Made by a program: the position numbers and the translations under genes. A stretch of DNA of 32,968 nucleotides from Mesorhizobium sp. M7A.F.Ca.US.008.03.1.1 (GTDB lineage: Bacteria; Pseudomonadota; Alphaproteobacteria; Rhizobiales; Rhizobiaceae), in contig NZ_RZRU01000017.1 of NCBI RefSeq assembly GCF_003997495.1, forward strand, positions 111,099-144,066. Reading direction: 5' to 3'. Positions 7,449 through 14,901 of the stretch are shown piece after piece (the first letter of the stretch is position 1; each line of letters starts with the position of its first letter). The notes beneath the pieces were generated by a model. That model was not told the origin of the DNA and did not search any database. It was given only the letters and a program-made list of their open reading frames with translations.

Positions 7449-9035
7449 TTGTCCTCAGACACCACGACCGCTCAAGAAGCGTTGACCTTCGCAGACCTCG
7501 GCCTGTCGCCGAAGGTCCTTTCCGCAGTCACCGACGCCGGTTATATCCAGCCGACGCCGATCCAGGCTGGTGCGATCCCGCACGCCTTGCTCGGCAAGGA
7601 TATTTTGGGCATCGCCCAGACCGGCACTGGCAAGACGGCTTCCTTCGTGCTGCCGATGCTGACCCGCCTCGAAAACGGCCGGGCCCGCGCGCGTATGCCG
7701 CGCACGCTGATCCTGGAGCCGACGCGCGAGCTCGCCGCGCAGGTCGAAGAGAATTTCATCCGATACGGCAAGAACCACAAGCTCAACATCGCGCTCTTGA
7801 TCGGCGGTGTCTCATTCGACGAACAGAACAAGAAGCTGGAGCGCGGCGTCGACGTGCTGATCGCGACGCCCGGCCGCCTGCTCGATCACCGCGAGCGCGG
7901 CAAGCTGTTGCTCAACGGCGTCGAGATCCTCGTCATCGACGAAGCGGATCGCATGCTCGACATGGGCTTCATTCCCGACATCGAGCGCATCTGCGAGATG
8001 ATCCCGTTCACCAGGCAGACGCTGTTCTTCTCGGCGACGATGCCGCCTGAAATCACCAAGCTGACCGAGAAATTCCTGCACGCGCCGGTGCGCGTCGAGG
8101 TCTCGAAGGCAGCATCCGCCGCCACCAACATCATCCAGCGGCTGGTCAAATCAGGCTCCAAGCCATGGGACAAGCGCGAGACGCTGCGCAATCTGATCAA
8201 GGCCGAAGACGCGGAGCTGAAGAACGCCATCATCTTCTGCAACCGCAAGGTTGAAGTGGCGGAGCTGTTCCGCTCGCTGCTGAAATATGATTTCGACGCC
8301 GGTGCGCTGCATGGCGACATGGACCAGCGCGCGCGCATGCAGATGCTGGCCAATTTCCGCGACGGCAAGCTGCGCTATCTCGTCGCTTCCGACGTCGCCG
8401 CGCGCGGCTTGGACATCCCCGACGTCAGTCACGTCTTCAATTATGACGTGCCGATCCACGCCGAGGACTATGTCCACCGTATCGGCCGTACCGGCCGCGC
8501 CGGTCGCTCCGGGAAATCCTTCACCATCGCGACCAAGTCGGACACCAAATACATCGACGCCATCGAGCGGCTGATCGGCAACAAGATCGAGTGGCATGAC
8601 GGCGACTTGTCGACGGTGGTTGCCAGCGAAGGCGGCGAGGACGATGCTCCGCGCCGTGGCAAGGGCGCGCCGCGCCGCGCCGGCCGCAAGGACGACGATC
8701 GCAGCAGGGAAAAGGGCGGCGAGCGCAAACCGCGCGAACGCCACGCCAAGCGCAGCGAAGACACGGCACCGGAAACGGTCCGCGAGGATCAGCCGGTGGC
8801 CGAGGTCGCAGCCGCCGACACCGGCGAACGGCGCTCGCGCAAGGAAGCGATCCGTTCGGAAAACACCGAGCGCAAATCGTCCGAGCGCAACGAACAGCGC
8901 GCACCGGAACGCGGCGACACCAGGCCGCAGCGCGACAGCAACCGCCCTGCCCGCCACCGCCAGGAAGACAACGATTCCACCGTCGGCTTCGGCGATGACA
9001 TGCCGGCCTTCATGCGGATCGTCGCAAAGGTCTGA
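7449..9035 (+). CDS. DEAD-box ATP-dependent RNA helicase (RhlE-like)
   Basis: A 528-residue RNA helicase that unwinds RNA duplexes during decay, ribosome assembly or cold adaptation. All core motifs are visible: the Q motif 'GYIQPTPIQ' (31-39), Walker A AQTGTGKT (56-63), PTRELAAQ, TPGR, DEAD (164-167), SAT, 'IIFCN', 'ARGLDIP' and HRIGRTGR (343-350). After the two RecA domains, from about residue 395, comes a charged low-complexity tail rich in Arg, Glu and Asp, typical of RNA-binding tails in rhizobial RhlE-type proteins. The start is uncertain. TTG at 7449 is chosen because the helicase core begins right after it and a -35 box occupies the 7329 alternative; TTG at 7482 is also possible. No close ribosome site is obvious. 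Confidence 0.93.
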   Translation: MSSDTTTAQEALTFADLGLSPKVLSAVTDAGYIQPTPIQAGAIPHALLGKDILGIAQTGTGKTASFVLPMLTRLENGRARARMPRTLILEPTRELAAQVEENFIRYGKNHKLNIALLIGGVSFDEQNKKLERGVDVLIATPGRLLDHRERGKLLLNGVEILVIDEADRMLDMGFIPDIERICEMIPFTRQTLFFSATMPPEITKLTEKFLHAPVRVEVSKAASAATNIIQRLVKSGSKPWDKRETLRNLIKAEDAELKNAIIFCNRKVEVAELFRSLLKYDFDAGALHGDMDQRARMQMLANFRDGKLRYLVASDVAARGLDIPDVSHVFNYDVPIHAEDYVHRIGRTGRAGRSGKSFTIATKSDTKYIDAIERLIGNKIEWHDGDLSTVVASEGGEDDAPRRGKGAPRRAGRKDDDRSREKGGERKPRERHAKRSEDTAPETVREDQPVAEVAAADTGERRSRKEAIRSENTERKSSERNEQRAPERGDTRPQRDSNRPARHRQEDNDSTVGFGDDMPAFMRIVAKV

Positions 9036-9046
9036 TATTGCGGTGC

Positions 9047-9066
9047 GTGCGTCCTTTTGGACGCGC
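9047..9066. terminator. Stem-loop after the helicase gene
   Basis: GTGCGTCC-TTTT-GGACGCGC forms an 8-bp stem (one G-T pair) starting 12 bp past the helicase stop. It lacks a following T-run on the plus strand, so it is at best a weak terminator. Confidence 0.3.
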
Positions 9067-9101
9067 AAAGCCTGTAGCCGCTTGCGAAAGCGATCGGGCG
9101 G

Positions 9102-9217
9102 CTAAAGGTTCTTTAGCTCCAGGCCGGACGCCAGCATATCCAGGAACGTGCGAACCTTGGCGGAAGATGATCTCCCTTCTGGCCACACGGCATGTATCGG
9201 CACCGGAATCACAGTAC
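9102..9217 (-). pseudogene. LysR-type regulator, 3' remnant
   Basis: On the minus strand a frame ending in TAG at 9102-9104 reads, over its last 38 or so codons, 'VIPVPIHAVWPEGR' then 'SAKVRTFLDMLA'. That is the conserved C-terminal end of LysR substrate-binding domains (pattern PIHAVxPxxR..SxKVRxFxDxL). Upstream the similarity stops at about 9217, shortly before the stop codon of the ankyrin-cytochrome gene (9235-9237), and no helix-turn-helix or remaining domain is present. I read this as the tail of a LysR gene whose larger part was removed when the segment on the right was acquired. The identification is from motif recall, over a short stretch. Confidence 0.6.
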
Positions 9218-9234
9218 CCGCCAGACAGGAGCAA

Positions 9235-10143
9235 TCAATTCTCGGGAAGCGGCAACGGTGTGTCACTCAAGGTCCGCAGGTAAGCGATGAGGTCTGCTCG
9301 CTCCTTCTCGTCCTTCAGACCCGGGAAAATCATATCCGTTCCAGGCAAAGTGAGTGCGGGGTTTGAGATAAAAAAATTGAGTTCCTCAAAGGTCCAATTG
9401 CCACCAGCGTCCTTCAGACTTGACGAATACTCGACATCACTTTGCGAAGCCTTCCGCCGCCCTACGATGCCCCACAGATTGGCCTTTTTGGAAACCTTGA
9501 CCCCCGGCGCTGCGAGATGACAAACCCCGCACGTTCTGCCGAAGAATTCTTTGCCCGATTCAGCGTTTGCCGATGCAAGTCGTGGCGAAATCGGCGCTAG
9601 GGCCGGTCGTGCGGCGCCATGACTGCGCAAGTAGGCCACGACGTCGTCGTGACCACTGAGCTTAGCCAAATGTATGGGTGGATTTCCATTCGATGTCAGT
9701 GCATTGACCTCTGCTCCAGCATCCACAAGATGGATGACGCACTGAAGGCAGCCATTCTCGGCAGCGACGTGCAGCGGGGTCTGGGCTTTGGCCAACTGAT
9801 TTGGATTGGCCCCATTGTCGAGCAACAGCTTCACGATGTCGGCGTGCCCACCCTTGTTGGCGGCGTAGAGTGGCGTTCTTTGCCAACTGACGGGCAGGTT
9901 AACATCCGCCCCACGATTGATCAGAAGTTTTGCCAACTCGACATGTCCGGCTTCGCAGGCGATATAGAGCGCCGTAACACCGTCAATTTCGTCAATAGCG
10001 GCGCCTTTGTCCAAGGCGGAAGTCACCGCTGCGACGTCGCCATTCCTGACAAGATCACCTAAGTTGCTAGCCTGGGCGGGCAGTGTAAAAAGCCAAAGGA
10101 CCCACGAAGCCCTTATCGCCCACATGCGTCCCCGCTTGATCAT
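9235..10143 (-). CDS. Exported ankyrin-repeat / cytochrome c fusion protein
   Basis: A 302-residue two-part protein. Residues 1-25 are a signal peptide ending 'PAQA'. Residues 28-176 contain four to five ankyrin repeats with clear 'TPLHVAAENG' and 'GADVN' signatures. Residues 190-295 are a class I c-type cytochrome: haem-binding CGVCH at 205-209 and a probable axial Met271 in 'PGTDMIFPG', followed by the closing helix 'RADLIAYLRTL'. It should be a periplasmic electron carrier with a protein-binding platform attached. The start at 10143 has AGAGGG 5 nt upstream. Base composition is clearly lower in GC than the neighbours (many AAA, TTT and GAT codons), and the gene abuts a LysR remnant, suggesting horizontal acquisition. 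The redox partner is unknown; the next gene upstream, also exported, is a candidate. Confidence 0.9.
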   Translation of the reverse strand: MIKRGRMWAIRASWVLWLFTLPAQASNLGDLVRNGDVAAVTSALDKGAAIDEIDGVTALYIACEAGHVELAKLLINRGADVNLPVSWQRTPLYAANKGGHADIVKLLLDNGANPNQLAKAQTPLHVAAENGCLQCVIHLVDAGAEVNALTSNGNPPIHLAKLSGHDDVVAYLRSHGAARPALAPISPRLASANAESGKEFFGRTCGVCHLAAPGVKVSKKANLWGIVGRRKASQSDVEYSSSLKDAGGNWTFEELNFFISNPALTLPGTDMIFPGLKDEKERADLIAYLRTLSDTPLPLPEN

Positions 10144-10288
10144 TGTACCCTCTGTGATGAGAGTTCCATGATAGGTTTATCTTGGAACAAGGGCTTGCTG
10201 GCGGCGGGCATGGCAACGGTAGCCGAGAATGGCCGCTTCGCCTCGGAAGCAGACATACGTGTTTGATCTAACCATGCCCGCTCGCCCG

Positions 10289-10894
10289 TTACATCGGCCC
10301 AGGCATCATCTTGGTCGGTTTTTCCAGCATCGGAAACTCGGCCTTGCTGCATTTCACGTTCGGGTTCGTCGGACTGAACATGCCGTTCGGATTGTCACCG
10401 AGCCAGGCATGAAGGTCGTAGTGGACGAACTCCTTCGGGATGAGTGGATAATGCCCCTCCATCGGCCCCATGAAGGTCTGGCCAAACAGTTTCGGGGGCT
10501 CCTTGATGTCCGGCGTCAGAGGCACCAGCCATTCCACGCCCACCAGCCGCAAACCCTTCTTGGTCGGTTCGTAGATCAGCACATTGGGGTGCATGGGGTC
10601 GAGTTTCTGGCCGACACTCGGGACATTGACGAAGTGGATACCCATGGCGCCCTTCGGGTAATCCATCGCGCCCGGTATCTTTTCTCCGCTGTAGTAGACG
10701 CAGCCGACCGTCGACAGATAGAGATCGCGGACGGCGGCGGTGTAATCCTCATATTTGGCGAGCGATTTTTTCAAGGCTTCGATGTCGGCCTTGTTGGCGT
10801 CCTCGGCCCGAGCCGAAGCAACGTTCAGCCACGCGCCTACCAAACCTGTCAAAACGAGGACGCCGCAGCGCCCAAGGCTGGCTGTTCTTGTCAT
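10289..10894 (-). CDS. Conserved exported protein of unknown function
   Basis: A 201-residue protein with a signal peptide (about residues 1-30, ending 'ASARA'). The mature part has a helical start 'ADIEALKKSLAKYEDYTAAVRD', then a region rich in Gly, Pro, His and aromatic residues with 'GAMGIHFVN', 'HPNVLIYEP', 'GVEWLVPLTPD', 'GPMEGHYPLIP' and 'HYDLHAWL'. I recall similar uncharacterised proteins in many proteobacteria but no assigned function. Histidines recur in the conserved-looking segments, which might mean metal binding; this is speculative. The gene lies 145 bp upstream of the ankyrin-cytochrome gene on the same strand, so both products go to the periplasm and may be expressed together. 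Confidence 0.8.
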   Translation of the reverse strand: MTRTASLGRCGVLVLTGLVGAWLNVASARAEDANKADIEALKKSLAKYEDYTAAVRDLYLSTVGCVYYSGEKIPGAMDYPKGAMGIHFVNVPSVGQKLDPMHPNVLIYEPTKKGLRLVGVEWLVPLTPDIKEPPKLFGQTFMGPMEGHYPLIPKEFVHYDLHAWLGDNPNGMFSPTNPNVKCSKAEFPMLEKPTKMMPGPM

Positions 10895-11034
10895 GCATTC
10901 CTCCCAGATTTCTGATCTGGCCGTGCAAGACCGAGGCGGAAAAAATGCTGATTGCGCGGCCAGTTGTACCGCCTCATCCTCTCCTGAACAGCGACGATGC
11001 TATTCCTTTCCATGGCCGCGGGAAAGCAATTATT

Positions 11035-11048
11035 TTAGCAATAGCTAA
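11035..11048. promoter_or_regulatory. AT-rich palindrome upstream of the exported-protein gene
   Basis: TTAGC-AATA-GCTAA is a perfect 5-bp inverted repeat in the only AT-rich stretch of the 240-bp gap before the gene starting at 10894 (minus strand). It is a possible repressor-binding site, about 140 bp upstream of the start codon. No regulator can be assigned. Confidence 0.22.
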
Positions 11049-11085
11049 TCTTATGACACACCCATCTGAAGAGCGCCGCTCAAAC

Positions 11086-11113
11086 AAAAACGGCCCCCAT
11101 CCGGGGGCCGTTT
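11086..11113 (-). terminator. Intrinsic terminator of the OmpA-like lipoprotein gene
   Basis: A perfect 11-bp stem, AAACGGCCCCC / GGGGGCCGTTT, with an ATCC loop lies 21 bp past the stop codon. On the minus strand the stem is followed by a T-rich tract (TTGTTTG, with TTTTT counting the stem end). This is a textbook rho-independent terminator. Confidence 0.88.
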
Positions 11114-11134
11114 CGCATTGACTTCCCGAACAGC

Positions 11135-11785
11135 TCAGGTGAGCGGCGACAACTGGATCTCGACGCGGCGGTTCTGGGCGCGACCTTCGGCCGTGGCATT
11201 GGATGCGACCGGACGCGTCTTGCCGAAGCCGGTGACTGCGAAGCGTCGCTGATCCACGCCCTGACCGGACAGATAGTTCGCCACCGCCAAAGCACGACGC
11301 TGCGACAGATCGAAATTGTGCTGGTCGCCACCGGTCGAATCGGTGTGGCCGAACACGTCGACCGTGGTCTGCTTGAACTTCTTCAGCACCAGCGCGACAG
11401 AGTTCAGGACCTGGTAGAAGCCGGGCTTCACCGCATCCTGATCCGAGTTGAAGGTGATGTCGGACGGCATGTTGAGGATGATCTGGTCGCCGCTGCGGGT
11501 GACGCTGACACCGGTGCCCTCGAGCTGCCGGCGCAGTTCGGCCTCGTTCTGGTCCATGGTGGCGCCGATGGCGCCGCCGGCCAGCGCGCCGATGCCGGCG
11601 CCGATCAGTGCATTGCGGCGGTCATTGCCGCCGGCAAGCAGGCCAAGGCTGGCACCCGCCAGGGCGCCAAGGCCGGCGCCGGCCGCCGTGTTGGAAATCT
11701 TCTGGTCTCCTGTATACGGATCGGTGGTGGTGCAGGCGCTCACGAGCACAGCCGTCGCCACGACGACGAGCACAGTCTTTTTCAT
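11135..11785 (-). CDS. OmpA-family outer-membrane lipoprotein with glycine zipper
   Basis: A 216-residue lipoprotein. The signal peptide ends in a lipobox, 'VLVSAC', so Cys18 should be acylated. Residues 30-75 form a glycine-zipper segment (alternating Gly/Ala repeats such as 'GAGLGALAGASLGLLAGG'). The C-terminal half is an OmpA-like peptidoglycan-binding domain with 'VDVFGHTDSTGG', 'LSQRRALAVANYL' and 'NRRVEIQLSP'. It resembles YiaD-type proteins and would tether the outer membrane to peptidoglycan. I chose the ATG at 11785 because the signal peptide begins there with AGGGA upstream; an upstream in-frame start at 11803 adds six residues. A strong terminator follows, and the gene is monocistronic. 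Confidence 0.92.
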   Translation of the reverse strand: MKKTVLVVVATAVLVSACTTTDPYTGDQKISNTAAGAGLGALAGASLGLLAGGNDRRNALIGAGIGALAGGAIGATMDQNEAELRRQLEGTGVSVTRSGDQIILNMPSDITFNSDQDAVKPGFYQVLNSVALVLKKFKQTTVDVFGHTDSTGGDQHNFDLSQRRALAVANYLSGQGVDQRRFAVTGFGKTRPVASNATAEGRAQNRRVEIQLSPLT

Positions 11786-11961
11786 AGGATGGTCCCTCTC
11801 CAAGTCACGCCTTGCGGTGGCGCCAAATCAGCCCTTCCCGCGACTTGTACCACGAATTGCGGCGAAAAGCGGAACGGCAAAAGCGCCGCTCACGGCTTTT
11901 CCCGAGAGACCAATACCCGGCAGTGGCGCCGCATCGCCGTGCCGGAATGGTTTGGATCAGG

Positions 11962-12330
11962 CTACCAAAGATTCTTGCCGTCTATGACCACCACTTCGAC
12001 CTTGTCGAGATCGAAATCATCGAACAGCCGCGAGTTGACGCTGATCTTGGGATTGTCGAAATCCGGCTTGCCGGTCGACCAGTCCGGCGTTTCGGTAAAG
12101 GTGCCGCAGCCGCAGGTGGCGCAAAAACCGTGCTTTACGGTTTTCGACCCCCAACGGTAGAAAGAGACGTTCTCCATCGGGCTGGTGAGCTTGAATTGCG
12201 AAGGCAGGTAGTAGGCCCAGAGCGAGCCGCGTTTCGAGCAGAAAGAACAGGTGCATTGGGTCACCGTCTGCGGTGCCTGCGAAACTTCGAATGTCGTCGC
12301 CTTGCAATGACAGCTTGCCTTGATGGTCAT
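11962..12330 (-). CDS. GFA-family (CENP-V/GFA domain) zinc protein
   Basis: A 122-residue GFA-domain protein. Its cysteine pattern matches the zinc-binding fold: 'CHCKATTF' near the N-terminus, 'CTCSFCSKRG' in the middle and 'HGFCATCGCGTF' later. Family members are named after glutathione-dependent formaldehyde-activating enzyme, but most have no proven activity. It is cytoplasmic and almost entirely domain. The ATG at 12330 is supported by AGGAGGAG about 8 nt upstream, so the long in-frame extension to 12591 is not real. It is not a recent duplicate of the second GFA gene at 13154-13573, as the two differ in sequence and spacing. Confidence 0.88.
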   Translation of the reverse strand: MTIKASCHCKATTFEVSQAPQTVTQCTCSFCSKRGSLWAYYLPSQFKLTSPMENVSFYRWGSKTVKHGFCATCGCGTFTETPDWSTGKPDFDNPKISVNSRLFDDFDLDKVEVVVIDGKNLW

Positions 12331-12487
12331 CAACGAACTCCTCCTGTCGCCCGCCACCCTGTGCGGCAAAGGCAGCATAAAGAGGTGCTCCTGACAACTG
12401 TCCGTCAGCAGGCATCCACCGAACCGCGGAACCCGGCATGCGGCCCCCGTCACACGCGACCGCGGACGTCCCAGCGCCGTCCTGTCG

Positions 12488-12865
12488 TCAATAGGAGCGC
12501 GGCGGCACGAACAGGCAGATTGTCTTGCCGGCGTCGAGACCGGCCTGATGCGCGCACCAGTGGAACTCGCCGTCCGGGCTGTCCTTGACACGCTTGTCGG
12601 TCATTGGAACGACCTCACCCGTTCCCGCGATGACATAGCCCTCAGGTTTCTCCAGCACTTCGCCTGTATGGGTCGTGCGACAATCATAGTTGGCGCAGCA
12701 TGCGAACGGATAACTCCAGCCTTGTGGCTTTGCCGCCGTGGGCGTGGCGTCATGCGCGAAGGCAGGTGCCGTCAGCATTGCCATCGCGCCGATCGCGAAC
12801 AGGGAAAACAAAAGTCGGCCAGCCGGTTGAACGGCATTGGCCGATCTGAGTGTGGCAGCAGACAT
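12488..12865 (-). CDS. Small exported cysteine-containing protein of unknown function
   Basis: A 125-residue protein with an N-terminal signal peptide (hydrophobic segment near residues 16-35, cleavage after 'PAFA'). The mature part of about 88 residues begins 'HDATPTAAKPQGWSYPFACC' and carries five cysteines, in 'FACCANYDCR', 'FHWCAHQ' and 'TICLF'. These would allow disulfides or metal/haem contacts in the periplasm. I recognise the 'WSYPFACC...DCR' pattern from uncharacterised rhizobial proteins but know no function. It stands between the two GFA genes on the same strand, with 157 and 288 bp gaps, so operon membership is doubtful. Confidence 0.78.
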   Translation of the reverse strand: MSAATLRSANAVQPAGRLLFSLFAIGAMAMLTAPAFAHDATPTAAKPQGWSYPFACCANYDCRTTHTGEVLEKPEGYVIAGTGEVVPMTDKRVKDSPDGEFHWCAHQAGLDAGKTICLFVPPRSY

Positions 12866-13153
12866 GGAAACGTTCCTTTCAAACGAGCATCAAGCGTTTC
12901 GCTTGCCCGTTCCCGGAACGTATCTTCCCAGTGGCCGGATCGTCAGGTCGCAGATATGCCGCGTCCGGCCATAAATGCTTTTTCTCTCCCAGCCCTTGGA
13001 TGCTGGGCTGATTCCTTGGTCGACGCAAGAAAATGCATTCCCGACATCGTTTTATAGACGTCAGGTATCCGCTACCGCCGACGAGATGAGGCCAAGGTCA
13101 ATTCCCGGCAAACGGGCGTCGGATAAACGGAATTGGCCCGCTGTGGTTCCAGC

Positions 13154-13573
13154 CTATTGCTGGTCAGAGCCGGCAATCACGTGCTCTTGATACCGCGGCA
13201 GGTCATCGGTGATGGTGAACCAACCCGCCTTCGAACCGACGAAGATGTGTGCGGTTGGCTGGATCGACGGGTCATCGACGAGGGTTCCCATGGCGACATG
13301 GACGTAGGCGCCGTCGCGCACGAGCGAATAAAGCAAGGAGCCGCACCGGCCGCAATGCGCGTTATGGCCGCTTTCGTCGCCGAAGATCAGGAGCTTGTCC
13401 CCGCCTTCGGTGAGGGCAAGCTTTTCACGCTCGATACCAGCGAAAGGCTTGAAGGCCGAACCGGTGGTGCGCCGGCAGTTCGAACAATGGCATTTCGCGG
13501 CATAGAGGAATTCGTCGGCGACCTCGTAATGAACCGCGCCGCAAAAGCACTTTCCGGTGAGCTTGCTCGGCAC
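13154..13573 (-). CDS. GFA-family (CENP-V/GFA domain) zinc protein
   Basis: A 139-residue GFA-domain protein with the full zinc-ligand set: 'GKCFCGAVHYEV' at the start, 'KCHCSNCRRTTGSAF' in the middle and 'HCGRCGSLLY' later. This is the more common GFA subtype, with the CHCxxCRR pattern. The family was named for S-hydroxymethylglutathione formation, but activity has been shown for few members, so the substrate is open. It is probably cytoplasmic. The stop is followed by a 288-bp gap to the next gene on the same strand; the start lies 78 bp from the prfB stop. It is likely transcribed alone. Confidence 0.9.
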   Translation of the reverse strand: MPSKLTGKCFCGAVHYEVADEFLYAAKCHCSNCRRTTGSAFKPFAGIEREKLALTEGGDKLLIFGDESGHNAHCGRCGSLLYSLVRDGAYVHVAMGTLVDDPSIQPTAHIFVGSKAGWFTITDDLPRYQEHVIAGSDQQ

Positions 13574-13651
13574 TCTCTTCTCCGTCGCGGTTGTGCGCAG
13601 GGCTATTTATAAATTGAGGTCAGGCCAGCCTCACCTGAATATGGGCATATC

Positions 13652-14783
13652 CTAGTCCAGGTCCGCCACGGCTTCGCCCGCACCGCCCTCGATGCGCTGC
13701 GACAACGAGGCTTCCATGAAATCGTCGAGGTCGCCATCAAGCACGCTCGACGGGCTGGTGCTCTCGACGCCGGTGCGGAGATCCTTCACCAACTGGTAGG
13801 GCTGCAGCACATAGGAGCGGATCTGGTGACCCCAGCCTATATCGCTCTTCGACGCTTCGGTGGCGTTTGCAACCGCCTCGCGTTTCTTCAGCTCTTCCTC
13901 GTAGAGGCGCGAGCGCAGCATCTCCCAAGCCTTGGCCTTGTTCTTGTGCTGTGAACGTTCGGCCTGGCAGGCGACCGCGATGCCGGTGGCCAGATGCGTG
14001 ATGCGCACCGCCGAATCGGTGGTGTTGACGTGCTGGCCGCCCGAGCCGGACGAGCGATAGGTATCGATACGGACATCGGATTCGGAGACGTCGATCTCGA
14101 TCGTGTCGTCGATGACCGGATAGACCCAGACGCTGGCGAAGGACGTATGCCGGCGCGCATTGCTGTCATAGGGCGAAATACGCACCAGGCGATGAACGCC
14201 CGATTCCGTCTTCATCCAGCCATAGGCATTGTGGCCTTTGATCATCAACGTGGCGGACTTGATGCCGGCCTCTTCGCCGTCATGCATTTCCAGCACTTCG
14301 ACCTTGAAGCGACGGCGCTCGGCCCAGCGCGTGTACATGCGCAGCAGCATCGAGGCCCAGTCCTGGCTTTCGGTGCCGCCGGCGCCGGCATGGATTTCGA
14401 GATAGGTGTCGTTGGAGTCTGCTTCACCCGACAGCAGCGTTTCGACCTGGCGGGCCTTCGCCTCGCCTTGCATCGAGCGGATCGCGGCTTCCGCCTCGGC
14501 GATCACGTCCTCGTCGCGCTCTTCCTCGCCGAGCTCGATCAGGCCGATATTGTCTTCCAGCGCCTGTGTCAGACCCTTCACCGAGGCGATGCCTTCTTCG
14601 AGGCCCTGGCGCTCGCGCATCAGCTTCTGCGCTTCCAGCGGCTCGTTCCAGAGGCTGGCGTCCTCGGCGCGCACATTGAGGTATTCAAGCCGCTTTATGG
14701 CCTGATCCCAGTCAAAGATGCCTCCTCAGCAGGGTTATCGCCTGCCTGATCTCGTCGACAATGTTCTGCGTTTCCGCGCGCAT
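13652..14783 (-). CDS. prfB: Peptide chain release factor 2, made by programmed +1 frameshift
   Basis: RF2 ends translation at UGA and UAA codons. The gene is in two frames. Codons 1-23 run from the ATG at 14783 to an in-frame TGA at 14714-14712; decoding then shifts +1 at CTT-TGA-C and continues as 'DWDQAIKRLEYLN' to the stop at 13652, giving about 376 residues. The universal GGQ motif that triggers peptide release appears in 'SSGSGGQHVN' near residue 246. The codon-recognition tripeptide, SPF in E. coli, reads SPY here ('RISPYDSNARRHTSF', about residue 202). Annotation from the second frame only would start at 14674 and lose about 36 N-terminal residues. It follows the mrcA terminator, so it is probably a separate transcription unit. 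Confidence 0.96.
14711..14726 (-). promoter_or_regulatory. prfB +1 programmed frameshift site
   Basis: The sequence reads AGG-AGG-CAT-CTT-TGA-C. An internal Shine-Dalgarno (AGGAGG) sits three bases ahead of the CTT slippery codon, with UGA followed by C, the weakest stop context. This is the same arrangement as the E. coli site (AGG-GGG-TAT-CTT-TGA-C). When RF2 is scarce the ribosome slips forward one base at CUU and makes full-length RF2, an autoregulatory loop. Confidence 0.96.
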
Positions 14784-14851
14784 GGCTGGCTGTTCTGTCC
14801 TGTTTGCTGAAATCGGTCGGCGCGATACATAGGCAGGCCGCCGCCGGCTGT

Positions 14852-14885
14852 AAAGCAAAATGGGCTGGCGCCAAGGCCAGCCCAT
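14852..14885 (-). terminator. Intrinsic terminator of mrcA
   Basis: On the minus strand a perfect 10-bp stem, ATGGGCTGGC / GCCAGCCCAT (14885-14860), with a 6-nt loop, is followed by TTTGCTTT. It starts 17 bp past the mrcA stop and separates it from prfB. Confidence 0.82.
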
Positions 14886-14901
14886 CCGCTCCTGAAAATT
14901 G

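Noticed and set aside
10229..10915. 228-codon plus-strand frame
   Set aside because: It is antisense to the exported protein at 10289-10894, which has a signal peptide and conserved-looking motifs.
12894..12925. Possible EcfG (GGAAC-N16/17-CGTT) stress promoter upstream of the small exported protein
   Set aside because: GGAAC and CGTT are present on the minus strand but 23 nt apart, which does not fit the known spacing.
11962..13573. Two GFA genes as a recent tandem duplication
   Set aside because: Their cysteine spacing and flanking residues differ clearly, so they belong to different subgroups.
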